Source: a bacterium
GTDB taxonomy: Archaea; Nanoarchaeota; Nanoarchaeia; Woesearchaeales; UBA10216
Length of the DNA stretch: 64,000 nucleotides
Direction of reading: 5' to 3'
Assembly: GCA_024206195.1 (NCBI GenBank)
Contig: JAAGZO010000966.1
Coordinates: forward strand, 62,001-126,000
The notes under the pieces are model-generated. The model ran no database searches. It was not told the origin of the DNA and worked only from the letters and a program-made list of their open reading frames with translations. Positions 1 through 8,161 of this stretch are shown one piece after another. Numbering within the stretch: position 1 is the stretch's first letter; the number at the start of each line of letters is the position of its first letter. Both the position numbers and the translations under genes were made by a program.

Positions 1-1
1 A

Positions 2-169
2 GTTTTAGCTAGGTTCTGGCTGACACTTTTTCTTAGTGCAATATTAGTAGTCGTGGTTGTAGCAGTTAAATACAAAGGTGTACCAATACCTGAAGATACA
101 TATTGGATGTGGATAGCATCCTTTTTTGGTACCTGGGCACTAACATTTACTATCAGCTTCTTTGAGTAG
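2..169 (+). CDS. C-terminal end of a small membrane protein (partial)
   Basis: The window opens inside an open frame that ends at a TAG just before the next gene. The visible 55 residues hold two hydrophobic stretches: LFLSAILVVVVAV near the start and a WIASFFGTWALTFTISFF stretch at the end, joined by a short polar loop containing PEDTYW. This is a two-helix C-terminus of a membrane protein; its start is outside the window. I do not recognise the family. A holin-like or other small phage membrane protein would fit, but nothing proves it. Confidence 0.55.
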   Translation, partial: VLARFWLTLFLSAILVVVVVAVKYKGVPIPEDTYWMWIASFFGTWALTFTISFFE

Positions 170-181
170 GTGGGTAGTTAA

Positions 182-913
182 ATGAGTATTGTACGTATAA
201 AAATAGCTGAGGGCTGTTTATTACAGATGGTTGGGGTACCTGGCGGCAGTTTTAAGATGGGATCTAATGCACACGAGAGTGAGTATCCCATACATAAAGT
301 TACAATCGCTCCATTTTTGATTGGTAGGTATACAATCACCCAATTTCAGTGGCATATGCTTATGGGATATAGAGTGTTTTGGTATGTTGGTGCGGAGCGT
401 CCCGCAGATTGTGTTTCGTGGGATGATTCCGTGGGGTTCTGTGATAGATTGTCAGAAGTTACAAACCTACCATTCAGGCTGTTGTCTGAATCTGAGTGGG
501 AATATGCTTGTAGAGCAGGTACAACAGCAACGGATCTTATTTTTGGAGCAGGTACGCTAGGGCCTTATTCTACCCCTACTGATTTGGCAGAGCAGCATGC
601 CTGGTGTAAGAGTAATTCAGGTAGTGTCACACACCCTGTTGGTCAGTTAAGGCCAAATGTGTGGAGTGTGTATGATATGTTAGGGAATGTTTGGGAATGG
701 TGTAGCGATACCTATGTATCAAATTATCTTAAAGCTCCTTATAATGGAAATCCCGTTATTGTAAAAGGCAGCTCTTTAAGAGTTTTGCGCGGAGGGAGTC
801 TGAGAACGAACCCGAGAAATATTCGGTGCACTTCTCGAGCTTACGATGGGCAGGCAAACGATCCAAGCTACGTTGGTTTTCGAGTAGCTTTACAAACCTT
901 AATAAAGGAGTAA
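182..913 (+). CDS. Formylglycine-generating-enzyme (FGE/SUMF1) fold protein
   Basis: 243 residues with the sulfatase-modifying-factor fold along the whole length: PGGSFKMGS near residue 20, SWDDSVGFCDRLS near 80, PFRLLSESEWEYACRAG near 95-112, LGNVWEWCSD near 167, and LRVLRGGS followed by a GFRVA end. This fold belongs to the C-type-lectin superfamily. Family members either oxidise cysteine to formylglycine or, in phages, serve as ligand-binding proteins, sometimes as variable proteins of diversity-generating retroelements. The domain is standalone with no signal peptide. I cannot place both FGE catalytic cysteines with confidence, so a binding role is at least as likely as an enzymatic one. 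Confidence 0.85.
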   Translation: MSIVRIKIAEGCLLQMVGVPGGSFKMGSNAHESEYPIHKVTIAPFLIGRYTITQFQWHMLMGYRVFWYVGAERPADCVSWDDSVGFCDRLSEVTNLPFRLLSESEWEYACRAGTTATDLIFGAGTLGPYSTPTDLAEQHAWCKSNSGSVTHPVGQLRPNVWSVYDMLGNVWEWCSDTYVSNYLKAPYNGNPVIVKGSSLRVLRGGSLRTNPRNIRCTSRAYDGQANDPSYVGFRVALQTLIKE

Positions 914-921
914 TACATATT

Positions 922-1338
922 ATGTTGATATCTATAGACATAATGAGTTTTTGTTTATACAAAACATGCCTCCTTTTACTTTGTGTAATTGCGTTATCAT
1001 CATGTAATAATGATATAACCAGTACTGTTGGTAATTCTGATGATATCAGATCCACACTAACCCGCACAGAGGAAATAACTCCTCTTGGTAATTTATTTCC
1101 GGGAGACTACTTTTACTCTAATGACTATATTTGTGATATTTACGGTAATCCGATATATGACCTCGGTCCTGGTTGTTACCAATGGGTTGAGGACGGAAAC
1201 AACAACTGGCGTATAACGATTACATTGGATTCCAGTGACAACGTGGTGTGGGAAAAAACTGAGCTTAAAAAGCACCCAGATAGTGTTTGCTGGGAAAAAC
1301 TTGAGAACCAAAAACGGTGCAAGAAAGATGAAAAATAA
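922..1338 (+). CDS. Small secreted lipoprotein
   Basis: The start at 922 is preceded by AAAGGAG (904-910). The 138-residue product begins with a hydrophobic signal segment and a clear lipobox, ALSSC, with the acceptor cysteine at residue 28 (or 21 if translation starts at 943), followed by NND. The mature part has several cysteines and many W and Y residues and no domain I recognise. Signal peptidase II processing and membrane anchoring in the host are inferred from the lipobox. The 3' end overlaps the start of the CCA-adding enzyme gene. Confidence 0.65.
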   Translation: MLISIDIMSFCLYKTCLLLLCVIALSSCNNDITSTVGNSDDIRSTLTRTEEITPLGNLFPGDYFYSNDYICDIYGNPIYDLGPGCYQWVEDGNNNWRITITLDSSDNVVWEKTELKKHPDSVCWEKLENQKRCKKDEK

Positions 1339-3073
1339 TATTTATCCTAATATAAAATTTTTATTGAACGAGTCATCTGTGGGGGTTTACGGCTCCTCTA
1401 TTGCCGAGTTCTGTAAATCGTTAGTTGATGAAATATTATGTGATATTGAGAACATGTTTGGAGTACTCTATATTTCTGGAGATGTAGAGATAGTTGGTGG
1501 TAGCAGTTCTCACATAGAAATCAGAGCTGAAAGACTTGATAAGCCTATCCTTATACATATTAGTAAGGAGATAGCCCTTGCTTTTAGCTTTCAAGGGATT
1601 AGCCTTCAAAAAGCGATAGGTTGTGTAAAAGTATTTGGTAAATATGCTGTTTCTATAGTAGGCGCAGAGGATTATCCGTATTTTATGGGTTATTTCCTTG
1701 ATCAAGATCGCTTTATCGAATATGTCGATGAAATAAGTAAAAGGAATATCTTGGAAAACCCAAGTGATCCGCCAATAGTATTGTATTTAGTAGGCGGTGC
1801 TGTAAGGAGTCGTTATTCAGGTGAGGGCGAATCTCACGATGAAGATTATGTTATAACTGGAGCTGGCGAGGGGCTATTAACGTTTAGACAGTTAGATGGG
1901 GCCCGATTTCCAGTTTATCAGGTTCCAATTATAAGAAACGGTAGTTTATCGTTCAGTGAATTAGCACTAGCAAGGATTGATATCAACACCGGCCTTAGGA
2001 GAAATGACTTCAAGACAGTATCAGGCAAGCATATAACAATTTTACAAGATCTCTCGAGGAGGGAGCTTACTGTTAATGCCATCGCCGTACAGATTTCCGG
2101 GGAGGGTGAGAGCACCATTTTCGATCCCTACCAAGGCATTCAAGATGCCAAGAATGGAGTATTAGATTATATTTCTGCCGAGACTTTTGTTCAGGATGGC
2201 GATAGGGCTCAAAGAGTAGCGAGATTTATGGCTAGGAGTAGTCATTGGCGGCCAACCGATAGGTTGAAAGTAGTTATGGGGAGTACAGAGATGCGGGCTG
2301 CGATGAAAACTATACATCCGACCGCTGTGTTTAAGAATCTGTCTAATACAGTTTCTGGTGTTAAAGATACGCATAGGGTCTTGTCATGTAGAAGACCTGG
2401 TAGATTTTTTAGAGTGTTACATGAAGCAGGATTACTAAACATACATTTTCCTATCTTATGCAGACTTGATATTCCTGATATGCATGATGGAACAACTTTA
2501 AACCACGTTCTGAGGGGCATGGATCAGTATAGAGATTTCGTGGCAAACGCAACAGAGTACGAACTGTTCGGCTTCTTATTACATGATGCTGGAAAAGCTT
2601 ATACTGATCCGGAGATTCACCCGCACCACTATAAACACGAAAGTAGAGGAAAAGAGGGAGTAGAAGAGTTCTGTCTCAGTTTTGGCATAGAATCTCTACC
2701 AAACAAGATGGTAGAAGTTGCAAAAGTTTGTGCATCGAGGCATATGTGGATCAAGACGGTATCGCGGATGAAGAAGTTTGGAAAACTTATAGAATTTGCA
2801 GTTTCTTATATGAATAAGAGGGATATTGTTGGGTATCTACTAAATGTAGCTTATGTGGATAGCGCCTCGCGAGAAGGGGCTGATTTGTGTGCGATTAACG
2901 CTGAATTCGATATTATAAGACATAGGGTGGCTACAGCCTTCAAGGCTATTGAGAGCGTTAATCCTATAAGCATTATAAATAGAGGTATAACCCCAAATGA
3001 TGATTTGGAGAAATTCAAAAACACTTTGCACAGTGAGCGTGTAAAGGGTATGATAAAGCTCTTACAGAAGTAA
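1328..3073 (+). CDS. CCA-adding enzyme / poly(A) polymerase family nucleotidyltransferase with HD domain
   Basis: 581 residues. After an unrecognised N-terminal region of about 150 residues comes the class II nucleotidyltransferase head: LVGGAVRSRYSG, then HDEDYVITG carrying the metal-binding DxD, and later DLSRRELTVNAIA, matching the RRDFTINA motif. A DPYQGIQDAKNGVLDYI segment and an ARFMARS segment follow. The C-terminal half carries an HD-type phosphohydrolase site (LNHVLRGM then FLLHDAGKAY), as in E. coli-type enzymes. The likely role is adding or repairing the tRNA 3' CCA; the His-type tRNA at 63.2 kb lacks an encoded CCA. The start at 1328 overlaps the lipoprotein gene by 11 bases; the Shine-Dalgarno sequence is weak (AAGAAAG). 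Confidence 0.88.
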   Translation: MKNNIYPNIKFLLNESSVGVYGSSIAEFCKSLVDEILCDIENMFGVLYISGDVEIVGGSSSHIEIRAERLDKPILIHISKEIALAFSFQGISLQKAIGCVKVFGKYAVSIVGAEDYPYFMGYFLDQDRFIEYVDEISKRNILENPSDPPIVLYLVGGAVRSRYSGEGESHDEDYVITGAGEGLLTFRQLDGARFPVYQVPIIRNGSLSFSELALARIDINTGLRRNDFKTVSGKHITILQDLSRRELTVNAIAVQISGEGESTIFDPYQGIQDAKNGVLDYISAETFVQDGDRAQRVARFMARSSHWRPTDRLKVVMGSTEMRAAMKTIHPTAVFKNLSNTVSGVKDTHRVLSCRRPGRFFRVLHEAGLLNIHFPILCRLDIPDMHDGTTLNHVLRGMDQYRDFVANATEYELFGFLLHDAGKAYTDPEIHPHHYKHESRGKEGVEEFCLSFGIESLPNKMVEVAKVCASRHMWIKTVSRMKKFGKLIEFAVSYMNKRDIVGYLLNVAYVDSASREGADLCAINAEFDIIRHRVATAFKAIESVNPISIINRGITPNDDLEKFKNTLHSERVKGMIKLLQK

Positions 3074-3103
3074 CTTGAGTGGCATAGTGATCGAATTCTC
3101 GAT

Positions 3104-3131
3104 TATATAGATTTCTGTATCTATATATTTT
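3104..3131 (+). terminator. Rho-independent-type terminator
   Basis: A perfect 9-bp AT-rich stem (TATATAGAT / ATCTATATA) with a 6-base loop is followed by TTTT and AATTA. It sits directly after the CCA-adding enzyme gene. Confidence 0.5.
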
Positions 3132-3136
3132 AATTA

Positions 3137-3172
3137 GAGGGTAGTTGTAGATATATATCTACGATTGCCCTC
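3137..3172 (+). promoter_or_regulatory. Long stem-loop ahead of the MoxR-like gene
   Basis: GAGGGTA pairs with TGCCCTC (one G-U), continuing inward through GTT/GAT wobble pairs into the palindrome GTAGATATATATCTAC. The nearly continuous stem ends about 25 bases upstream of the ATG at 3197. It could be a second terminator or a 5'-UTR structure. Confidence 0.45.
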
Positions 3173-3196
3173 TACTATTTTATAAGGAAAATAAAC

Positions 3197-4492
3197 ATGA
3201 GTGGAACCGCATTTAATCATATTGAAGATGTCAGAGATTTTCTTACAAGAGAAGGCTATTTCTCAGATCTCAGTTTACAGATTGAGTTGTATAACTTGTT
3301 TAATTACCATAATAGAGGAATCCCATCCTTAATAATATCTGGGCCTACTGGTTGTGGAAAAACATTTCTGATGGAAATTTTAATAAAAGAGTTTGGGGGC
3401 AGGTATTATCAATGTATATCTGAAACATCTTCTAAGCACATTGTGGCAGAAACAGATATTCAGCAGATAATGTTAAAGAACCCAGAAAACGCTATAAGAA
3501 AAGGAATTCTGGCTGAAACTATGGAAAAATCTGGGAATGGTTTACAAATCGTTTGTATAGACGAGATAGATAAGGCTCCTGGTCATAAGATAGATGTTCT
3601 ATTACTACAGCTTTTACAATCTGGTTCTATTAGTGGGACACTACTTGGTGATTTGGAAGCAGCCAAACCAGAAAATATGATCGTCATTATCGGTAAAAAT
3701 TACGAAAGAGAGATCACGGAACCTCTGATGAGGAGATCGGCTCATATAGAACTTGGTCATCCATCGGCGAGAGTTATGGAGTCTGCTGGGCATAGTGCTA
3801 GAGTCCCGGAGATAGATGAGAACATGCTGAATTGGTTAATACTATTGTATCAGTACCAACTTGCTAATGTTGATGAGTTTACTAAGTTGATGACTATACA
3901 AGAATTACAGATAGTACTTGAAAACGATTATAATATCGGAAAAGGTTTTAGGACCGAATTGGATTCCCAGGAAATGCTTATGATTCGGTGCACAAGAGCT
4001 ATTAGGGGTTTAGCAAAATATGCAGAAGACTTCCAAACTATGTCTAAAGTAGCAGCGGCTACTCCGTACAGCAGTTCAATCGTTGTAGATGTTACGAGAC
4101 CGGTGGAAGAGGCAGGATCATCAGTTAAAGATTTTACAGCTATTGTAAAATCAGCTATTAGATCACTTGTTGATACGAAAATTGAATCCATTAGTAATAA
4201 AGTTAAGAAGCTGGAATTAATAGTTTCATCGATTACTGGCTCAAACACAGCTCGCGATTTGGATCAAGAGGTGGACGATTTGAAGGCTGAGATTGTTACT
4301 ATTTCCGACCTTGTTGGAGAACAGGAGGATATCATTGAAGATCTCAAAGATAAAATCAAAAGTACGGGAATTAACCAGGAGATAGATGCGAAGTTTGATC
4401 GTGTATATAGAAGTATAGACGGTCTGTCAAAGGATCTTACTACAGCTATAAAGTTGTTTAACGATTGTATGAATGGTATGAATGATGAGTAG
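3197..4492 (+). CDS. MoxR-like AAA+ ATPase with C-terminal coiled coil
   Basis: 431 residues. Walker A is SGPTGCGKTF (about residues 47-56) and Walker B is VCIDEIDKA (about 119-127). A sensor-1-like strand (MIVIIGKNYE) and an arginine-finger-like EPLMRRSAH complete an AAA+ module. The last 120 residues are rich in charged heptad-like segments (VDDLKAEIV, DIIEDLKDKIK) and probably form a coiled coil. The next gene looks like a VWA protein, and a MoxR-type ATPase beside a VWA protein is a known chaperone pairing. Shine-Dalgarno is ATAAGGAAAA. The exact AAA+ subfamily is uncertain. Confidence 0.78.
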   Translation: MSGTAFNHIEDVRDFLTREGYFSDLSLQIELYNLFNYHNRGIPSLIISGPTGCGKTFLMEILIKEFGGRYYQCISETSSKHIVAETDIQQIMLKNPENAIRKGILAETMEKSGNGLQIVCIDEIDKAPGHKIDVLLLQLLQSGSISGTLLGDLEAAKPENMIVIIGKNYEREITEPLMRRSAHIELGHPSARVMESAGHSARVPEIDENMLNWLILLYQYQLANVDEFTKLMTIQELQIVLENDYNIGKGFRTELDSQEMLMIRCTRAIRGLAKYAEDFQTMSKVAAATPYSSSIVVDVTRPVEEAGSSVKDFTAIVKSAIRSLVDTKIESISNKVKKLELIVSSITGSNTARDLDQEVDDLKAEIVTISDLVGEQEDIIEDLKDKIKSTGINQEIDAKFDRVYRSIDGLSKDLTTAIKLFNDCMNGMNDE

Positions 4493-5363
4493 AAAGTGCT
4501 TTACTAAAAACACTGTTAAGTATCTGCCCTTACCAAAAAGTAGCATGTGCCAGTTGTGTGCATATCCTTGCGGTGGCAAATACAGTCCTAGTGAATCTGA
4601 CTGCACAGGTTTTGGGCCAGGATCTATTACTATAACAGTAACGAAAAACGGGAGTACACCCGTTTCAATTGATTTTGTAGGCAAAACTGATTCTACCTCT
4701 GAAAGGCATAGTCTGCATAAACCTTCTCAGGGTAGTTTAAGTTTAACGGTTGCCAAAAGAGCAGTTAGAGAGTATATAAACTCTCTTTCCCTAAATGTAA
4801 AGGGAAGAAAATTTGGGGAAGAAGAATTTGATTTGGATGGGCTCGCTGTTATAACAGAGCTTGGTAATACGTGGGATGTAGAAGACTGCCTCTATGATAA
4901 CAGTGAATTTAGAGTGCTAATTTGGTTGGATTTTTCCCCGTCATGTAGCTATATAAGTAAATCCTTCTATATTCTTGGTAAGGCTGCTTTAGATCTACCT
5001 AATGTTACTGTAGCGTGGGGAGCTTACGAAGGCTATGTAGAAGGAATTATAACACATAGTACTAAAATCGATGATCTGAGTTATACCAGTGGTGATATTA
5101 CTCTTAATGAGTATTTAAATACTAACAAAGACTTTAAATTTGTTGTGATACTTGGGGATTTCAATGGAACTATAAGATTTGTCGAAGCTCATAGAAACCA
5201 CAAAGAAATAAAGTTTAAATGGTTCAATAATAGCGGTACCTACTACAAGAGTGCGAAAGAGATTACCGATACACGTTGTTTTGATATGATTAGAGACAGA
5301 TCTATAACAATGTTTAAGGATGAAGATGACCTTATAAGAAAATTGAGGAGATCGACTATATGA
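4482..5363 (+). CDS. VWA-like protein with N-terminal cysteine cluster
   Basis: 293 residues, start overlapping the end of the AAA+ gene. The N-terminus has a CQLCAYPCGG cluster plus a nearby Cys, possibly a metal site. From about residue 140 the pattern resembles a von Willebrand A domain: FRVLIWLDFSPSC carries a DxSxS-like MIDAS motif after a hydrophobic strand, then alternating helices and strands and a second hydrophobic strand FKFVVILGDFNG. The partnership with the AAA+ gene is inferred from adjacency and this motif; another Rossmann-like fold remains possible. Confidence 0.5.
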   Translation: MMSRKCFTKNTVKYLPLPKSSMCQLCAYPCGGKYSPSESDCTGFGPGSITITVTKNGSTPVSIDFVGKTDSTSERHSLHKPSQGSLSLTVAKRAVREYINSLSLNVKGRKFGEEEFDLDGLAVITELGNTWDVEDCLYDNSEFRVLIWLDFSPSCSYISKSFYILGKAALDLPNVTVAWGAYEGYVEGIITHSTKIDDLSYTSGDITLNEYLNTNKDFKFVVILGDFNGTIRFVEAHRNHKEIKFKWFNNSGTYYKSAKEITDTRCFDMIRDRSITMFKDEDDLIRKLRRSTI

Positions 5364-5944
5364 TCAGATCTATAAAGATTCATGGATTACTTGACCAGTA
5401 TAATATAACTTTACCGATTCACAAGAATGTTACAGTTCTCACTGGTTTGAATGGTTCTGGTAAAACGATTTTAGCCAAGGCTGCTGTTAGCATTATAAAT
5501 GGTGGAGATATATATTATAAGTGGCCTATTAGATTAGTGATGATAAGAGGAGATTATCCCCGAATATGCGTTAGTAAAATAGATAGTGACACTAACCTTG
5601 TCGGTGACAATTATTCTAAGATCAGTACAGCTGTTTTTGCAGATTTGTCCAGTGTACGCTCTTGCTACGGCTGCTTTCTTCACATTGTAGATGAATTTAC
5701 CGGGTATTTGTGTAAACAGTTTAAGTGCACAAGTACTGTTGTTGAGAACAGGGTTAGCCTCTTATTTGATATATTTAATAGTTACTTTCCAGACTTGGCC
5801 GCTTCTATCGGTGAGGATGCTAGCGGTAAGATAGAGGTGCAATTTAAATCTAAGCGTTCTAATCGCAATTTAGATAAAATATATATCTCTAGCGGTGCTT
5901 TGTTTACATTGAGTATCCTAACAACATCTCTTGTTAGAAAGTAG
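5360..5944 (+). CDS. ABC/SMC-type ATPase, N-terminal part ending at an in-frame amber codon
   Basis: 194 residues are translated before a TAG at 5942-5944. They start with the RecF/SMC/ABC layout: IRSIKIHGL strand, then VTVLTGLNGSGKT (Walker A, about residues 27-39). The expected signature region lies near the end (YISSGALFTLSIL), but Walker B and the H-loop are missing. Both appear in the same frame directly after the TAG (see 5945-6130), so the gene is either recently broken or read through. The start overlaps the previous gene (ATGA). The gene opens a run of three related genes. Confidence 0.75.
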   Translation: MIRSIKIHGLLDQYNITLPIHKNVTVLTGLNGSGKTILAKAAVSIINGGDIYYKWPIRLVMIRGDYPRICVSKIDSDTNLVGDNYSKISTAVFADLSSVRSCYGCFLHIVDEFTGYLCKQFKCTSTVVENRVSLLFDIFNSYFPDLAASIGEDASGKIEVQFKSKRSNRNLDKIYISSGALFTLSILTTSLVRK

Positions 5945-6130
5945 TCAGGATTCACAGTATTTGATCAGTTTGGAGATCATATGGATGATAATGTCATGGA
6001 AAGTATACTTAAGGATATTGTTAGGCTGAACCCTGGCCATCAGTTTCTTGTTATTACCCATTACCAAAGAAGGCTCAACATGCACGAATACCCTGTGTAT
6101 GATATGAAAGAATTACAAAAAGGTAAGTAG
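5945..6130 (+). pseudogene. C-terminal ATPase segment beyond the amber codon
   Basis: In frame with the ATPase at 5360 and directly after its TAG there are 61 sense codons up to a second TAG at 6128. They encode FTVFDQFGDHMDD, which fits a Walker B/D-loop with Q in place of the usual glutamate, and FLVITHYQRRL, which fits the switch-histidine region. These are exactly the parts missing from the upstream product, so the coding sequence was continuous. No start codon with a ribosome-binding site begins this segment. Nonsense mutation, readthrough or suppressor tRNA are the alternatives. Confidence 0.7.
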
Positions 6131-6132
6131 TT

Positions 6133-6996
6133 ATGGATTACGTTAAGTCAGTAGAAATAAAATCCTTTGAGGGTAAATACAATGTCGAAGTGGTATTTCC
6201 ATCTCGACACTCTAATATCTTCATTAAGGGCGGTCACCTGCCAAATGATATCAATGCTTTCTTGTTGGACTTTATATACAAAACTGTAATTAATGGTAGA
6301 AGATTTGATGAAAAATTGGCGCGGTCAGTGGTAATAAAATACTACAATGGAAAAACGTCAATGTTTCGGTTTAATATGGGTATTAATAAGAAAACCGAGA
6401 ACAGAGATCTAAGAATGTTTACTGTGCTGCGAGAGAGTAAAGGACAATATGTGTACAAGCTCTCGTTCTTGGAGGGACATTGTGCTGGAGATTTGCTGCA
6501 CCGCTTGTTGTCCGCTGGCAGTGAAAACGTTAGTCTTAGTGGAAAGACTATACCTATGGGTTTGTGGACGTACAGTTATCTTGCAGCTTTGCATACTTAC
6601 GTGACTATAGGGGACGAACTCTCTATAAAAACTGTTAGAAATCGTATTGAATCCTGTAATGCCGTGTTGCAGGAGAATTCGAACATCTCAGTCGGTTTTA
6701 GCAAATATGGAAAAGTAGTTGTATTAAACGGCTCCGTCCCTGTTAGCACTGTCGGTACTATGAACCAAAGCTATACGCAAAAACTATCTATGATAGCGCA
6801 TGCATTGGATTCTTATGACAACGGTAATAGGATTGTTATCTATAACGAGTTTACAAAGGTTTCTATTAAAGACTTTTTTGTGATTGAGTCCGTTATACCA
6901 GAGGACATGCAGGTTATTGCACATGTCATTGGTACTGAAGAAGAAGCGGCCAAGTGCGGACTTGGCACAGTTAGTATACTTTTCGAGGAGATTTAG
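6133..6996 (+). CDS. ABC/SMC-like ATPase relative lacking Walker A
   Basis: 287 residues that start two bases after the broken ATPase frame. The N-terminus (MDYVKSVEIKSFEG then SNIFIKGGHLPNDIN) lines up with the ATPase N-terminus at 5360, but the GxxGxGKS/T loop is absent. Near the C-terminus NRIVIYNEFTKVSIKDFFV sits where Walker B would be, followed by QVIAHVIGTEEEA where the H-loop would be. I infer a degenerate ATPase-fold paralogue that may act as a regulatory subunit. This rests on layout by eye, not on an alignment score. Confidence 0.5.
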   Translation: MDYVKSVEIKSFEGKYNVEVVFPSRHSNIFIKGGHLPNDINAFLLDFIYKTVINGRRFDEKLARSVVIKYYNGKTSMFRFNMGINKKTENRDLRMFTVLRESKGQYVYKLSFLEGHCAGDLLHRLLSAGSENVSLSGKTIPMGLWTYSYLAALHTYVTIGDELSIKTVRNRIESCNAVLQENSNISVGFSKYGKVVVLNGSVPVSTVGTMNQSYTQKLSMIAHALDSYDNGNRIVIYNEFTKVSIKDFFVIESVIPEDMQVIAHVIGTEEEAAKCGLGTVSILFEEI

Positions 6997-7002
6997 TTTA
7001 TT

Positions 7003-7824
7003 ATGATAAAAGAACTGACTTCTGTTGAGCTATTTGGTTTCATGGGAACGTGTGATATAAGTATTAACCTACACGATAGATTAACAATACTTGTTGGGCA
7101 TTATCGGCGGGAGGCGGCAGACGCTATTCTATTAGGTATTTCAGGTATAGGTCCTGTTGATAACACTGTTGTCAGGTCCGTTTTAGTAAAAATAGGAAGT
7201 CAGCCTCTCTTTCGGACCCCCAACTTGGCCATTGTTAGCGGGAGAGCATTGCGAACTAAGAGAGGCTTGGAAAAAATGTGTTTTAAATATTTTGACAATC
7301 CATGTAGTTTGTCTAATGAGGACTATGAGAGATTTCTTGTTAGCATGTTTATAGGGGATGGTTTTGGTGATCACACCACCATGCCCTGGTTATCATCGTA
7401 CTTTCTAGCAACATTGAGTCGGTTGTATAAAAATGATTGCGATCAGAAGTCCTATGAGGGAGGCATAGAGACATTTAGAAAGGTACTAAGCAGAGCTAAT
7501 AAGTTGCTGCGAAGTGCTAAAATAGATATAAATAGTGTTGGAATGGTAGTTTTACTATCGGATAGAGATGATATCATTATCCCACGCACACTTAGTAGTG
7601 TGGATCGTGAAGCTCTCGCTGTGTATATGCACAGTGTTAAGGCCTTAGATCATGGAGTTTCTGCTCCTGTATATACAGGTGTCAAACTTAGGTTAGATGA
7701 TCTCGTTAGGCTATCTAAGCTAGTATTGCCATGGACCAAGCTTATTGTTAGCGTAGATTGGACTGATTGGGATTGTGGGAGCTACTCGTGTGACGATTAT
7801 AGTATCGTTGAATTTAATAAATAG
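7003..7824 (+). CDS. Third ABC/SMC-like ATPase relative, degenerate nucleotide site
   Basis: 273 residues. The N-terminus [14 protein letters not shown] then [19 protein letters not shown] matches the strand-loop-helix layout of the ATPase at 5360, but the P-loop is replaced by GHYRREAA. C-terminal strands ([12 protein letters not shown]) could correspond to Walker B. The gene ends abruptly where a TnpB-derived sequence begins, so its true C-terminus may have been lost at that junction. Start at 7003 follows GAGGAG at 6986. Confidence 0.45.
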   Translation: MIKELTSVELFGFMGTCDISINLHDRLTILVGHYRREAADAILLGISGIGPVDNTVVRSVLVKIGSQPLFRTPNLAIVSGRALRTKRGLEKMCFKYFDNPCSLSNEDYERFLVSMFIGDGFGDHTTMPWLSSYFLATLSRLYKNDCDQKSYEGGIETFRKVLSRANKLLRSAKIDINSVGMVVLLSDRDDIIIPRTLSSVDREALAVYMHSVKALDHGVSAPVYTGVKLRLDDLVRLSKLVLPWTKLIVSVDWTDWDCGSYSCDDYSIVEFNK

Positions 7825-7825
7825 G

Positions 7826-7978
7826 AGATTAATCGGACGTTTCGATCCGAGTTCTAAAATGTGTTCAATCTGTGGGTACATTAACCGCGAATTAACGCTA
7901 TCTCAAAGAACTTGGACGTGTCCACAGTGTAAAAGCGAACACGATAGGGACGTAAATGCGTCTCAAAATATAAAATAG
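7826..7978 (+). pseudogene. TnpB (IS200/IS605 family) C-terminal zinc-ribbon remnant
   Basis: The translated fragment contains [16 protein letters not shown], then [19 protein letters not shown] and QNIK. This is the characteristic C-terminal end of TnpB: two CxxC pairs of the zinc ribbon followed by the RuvC-III-type DRD-N-A motif. The rest of TnpB (WED, REC and the other RuvC parts) is absent, and no TnpA is nearby, so this is a decayed or captured end of an insertion. It is fused to the end of the gene at 7003 and followed by a structured noncoding tail. Confidence 0.8.
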
Positions 7979-8161
7979 TTTGCATTACAAAAACAGAATT
8001 TGATAGGGTCGGAGCGACCCGAATCTATCACGCTTGGGGAGTGATCGGCTACAGTGCCACACGTTGAACCAGGAAGCCCAACAGCTTCAGCGTTGGGTAA
8101 TCCACACGATATATAAACGTACAGCCCTGAGCACGGCGTTAAACTGCTCAAGGAGTACTTT
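7979..8161 (+). ncRNA. Probable omega-RNA / right-end structure of the TnpB element
   Basis: This stretch after the TnpB remnant holds nested stems. GATAG..CTATC (8001-8029) encloses the hairpin GGGTCGGAGCGACCC. CCCAAC..GTTGGG lies near 8073-8096. TGAGCA..TGCTCA lies near 8127-8149. Structured RNA over the 3' end of tnpB is what a guide (omega) RNA looks like in this family. Whether it is still expressed or has a nuclease partner elsewhere cannot be seen. Confidence 0.5.
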
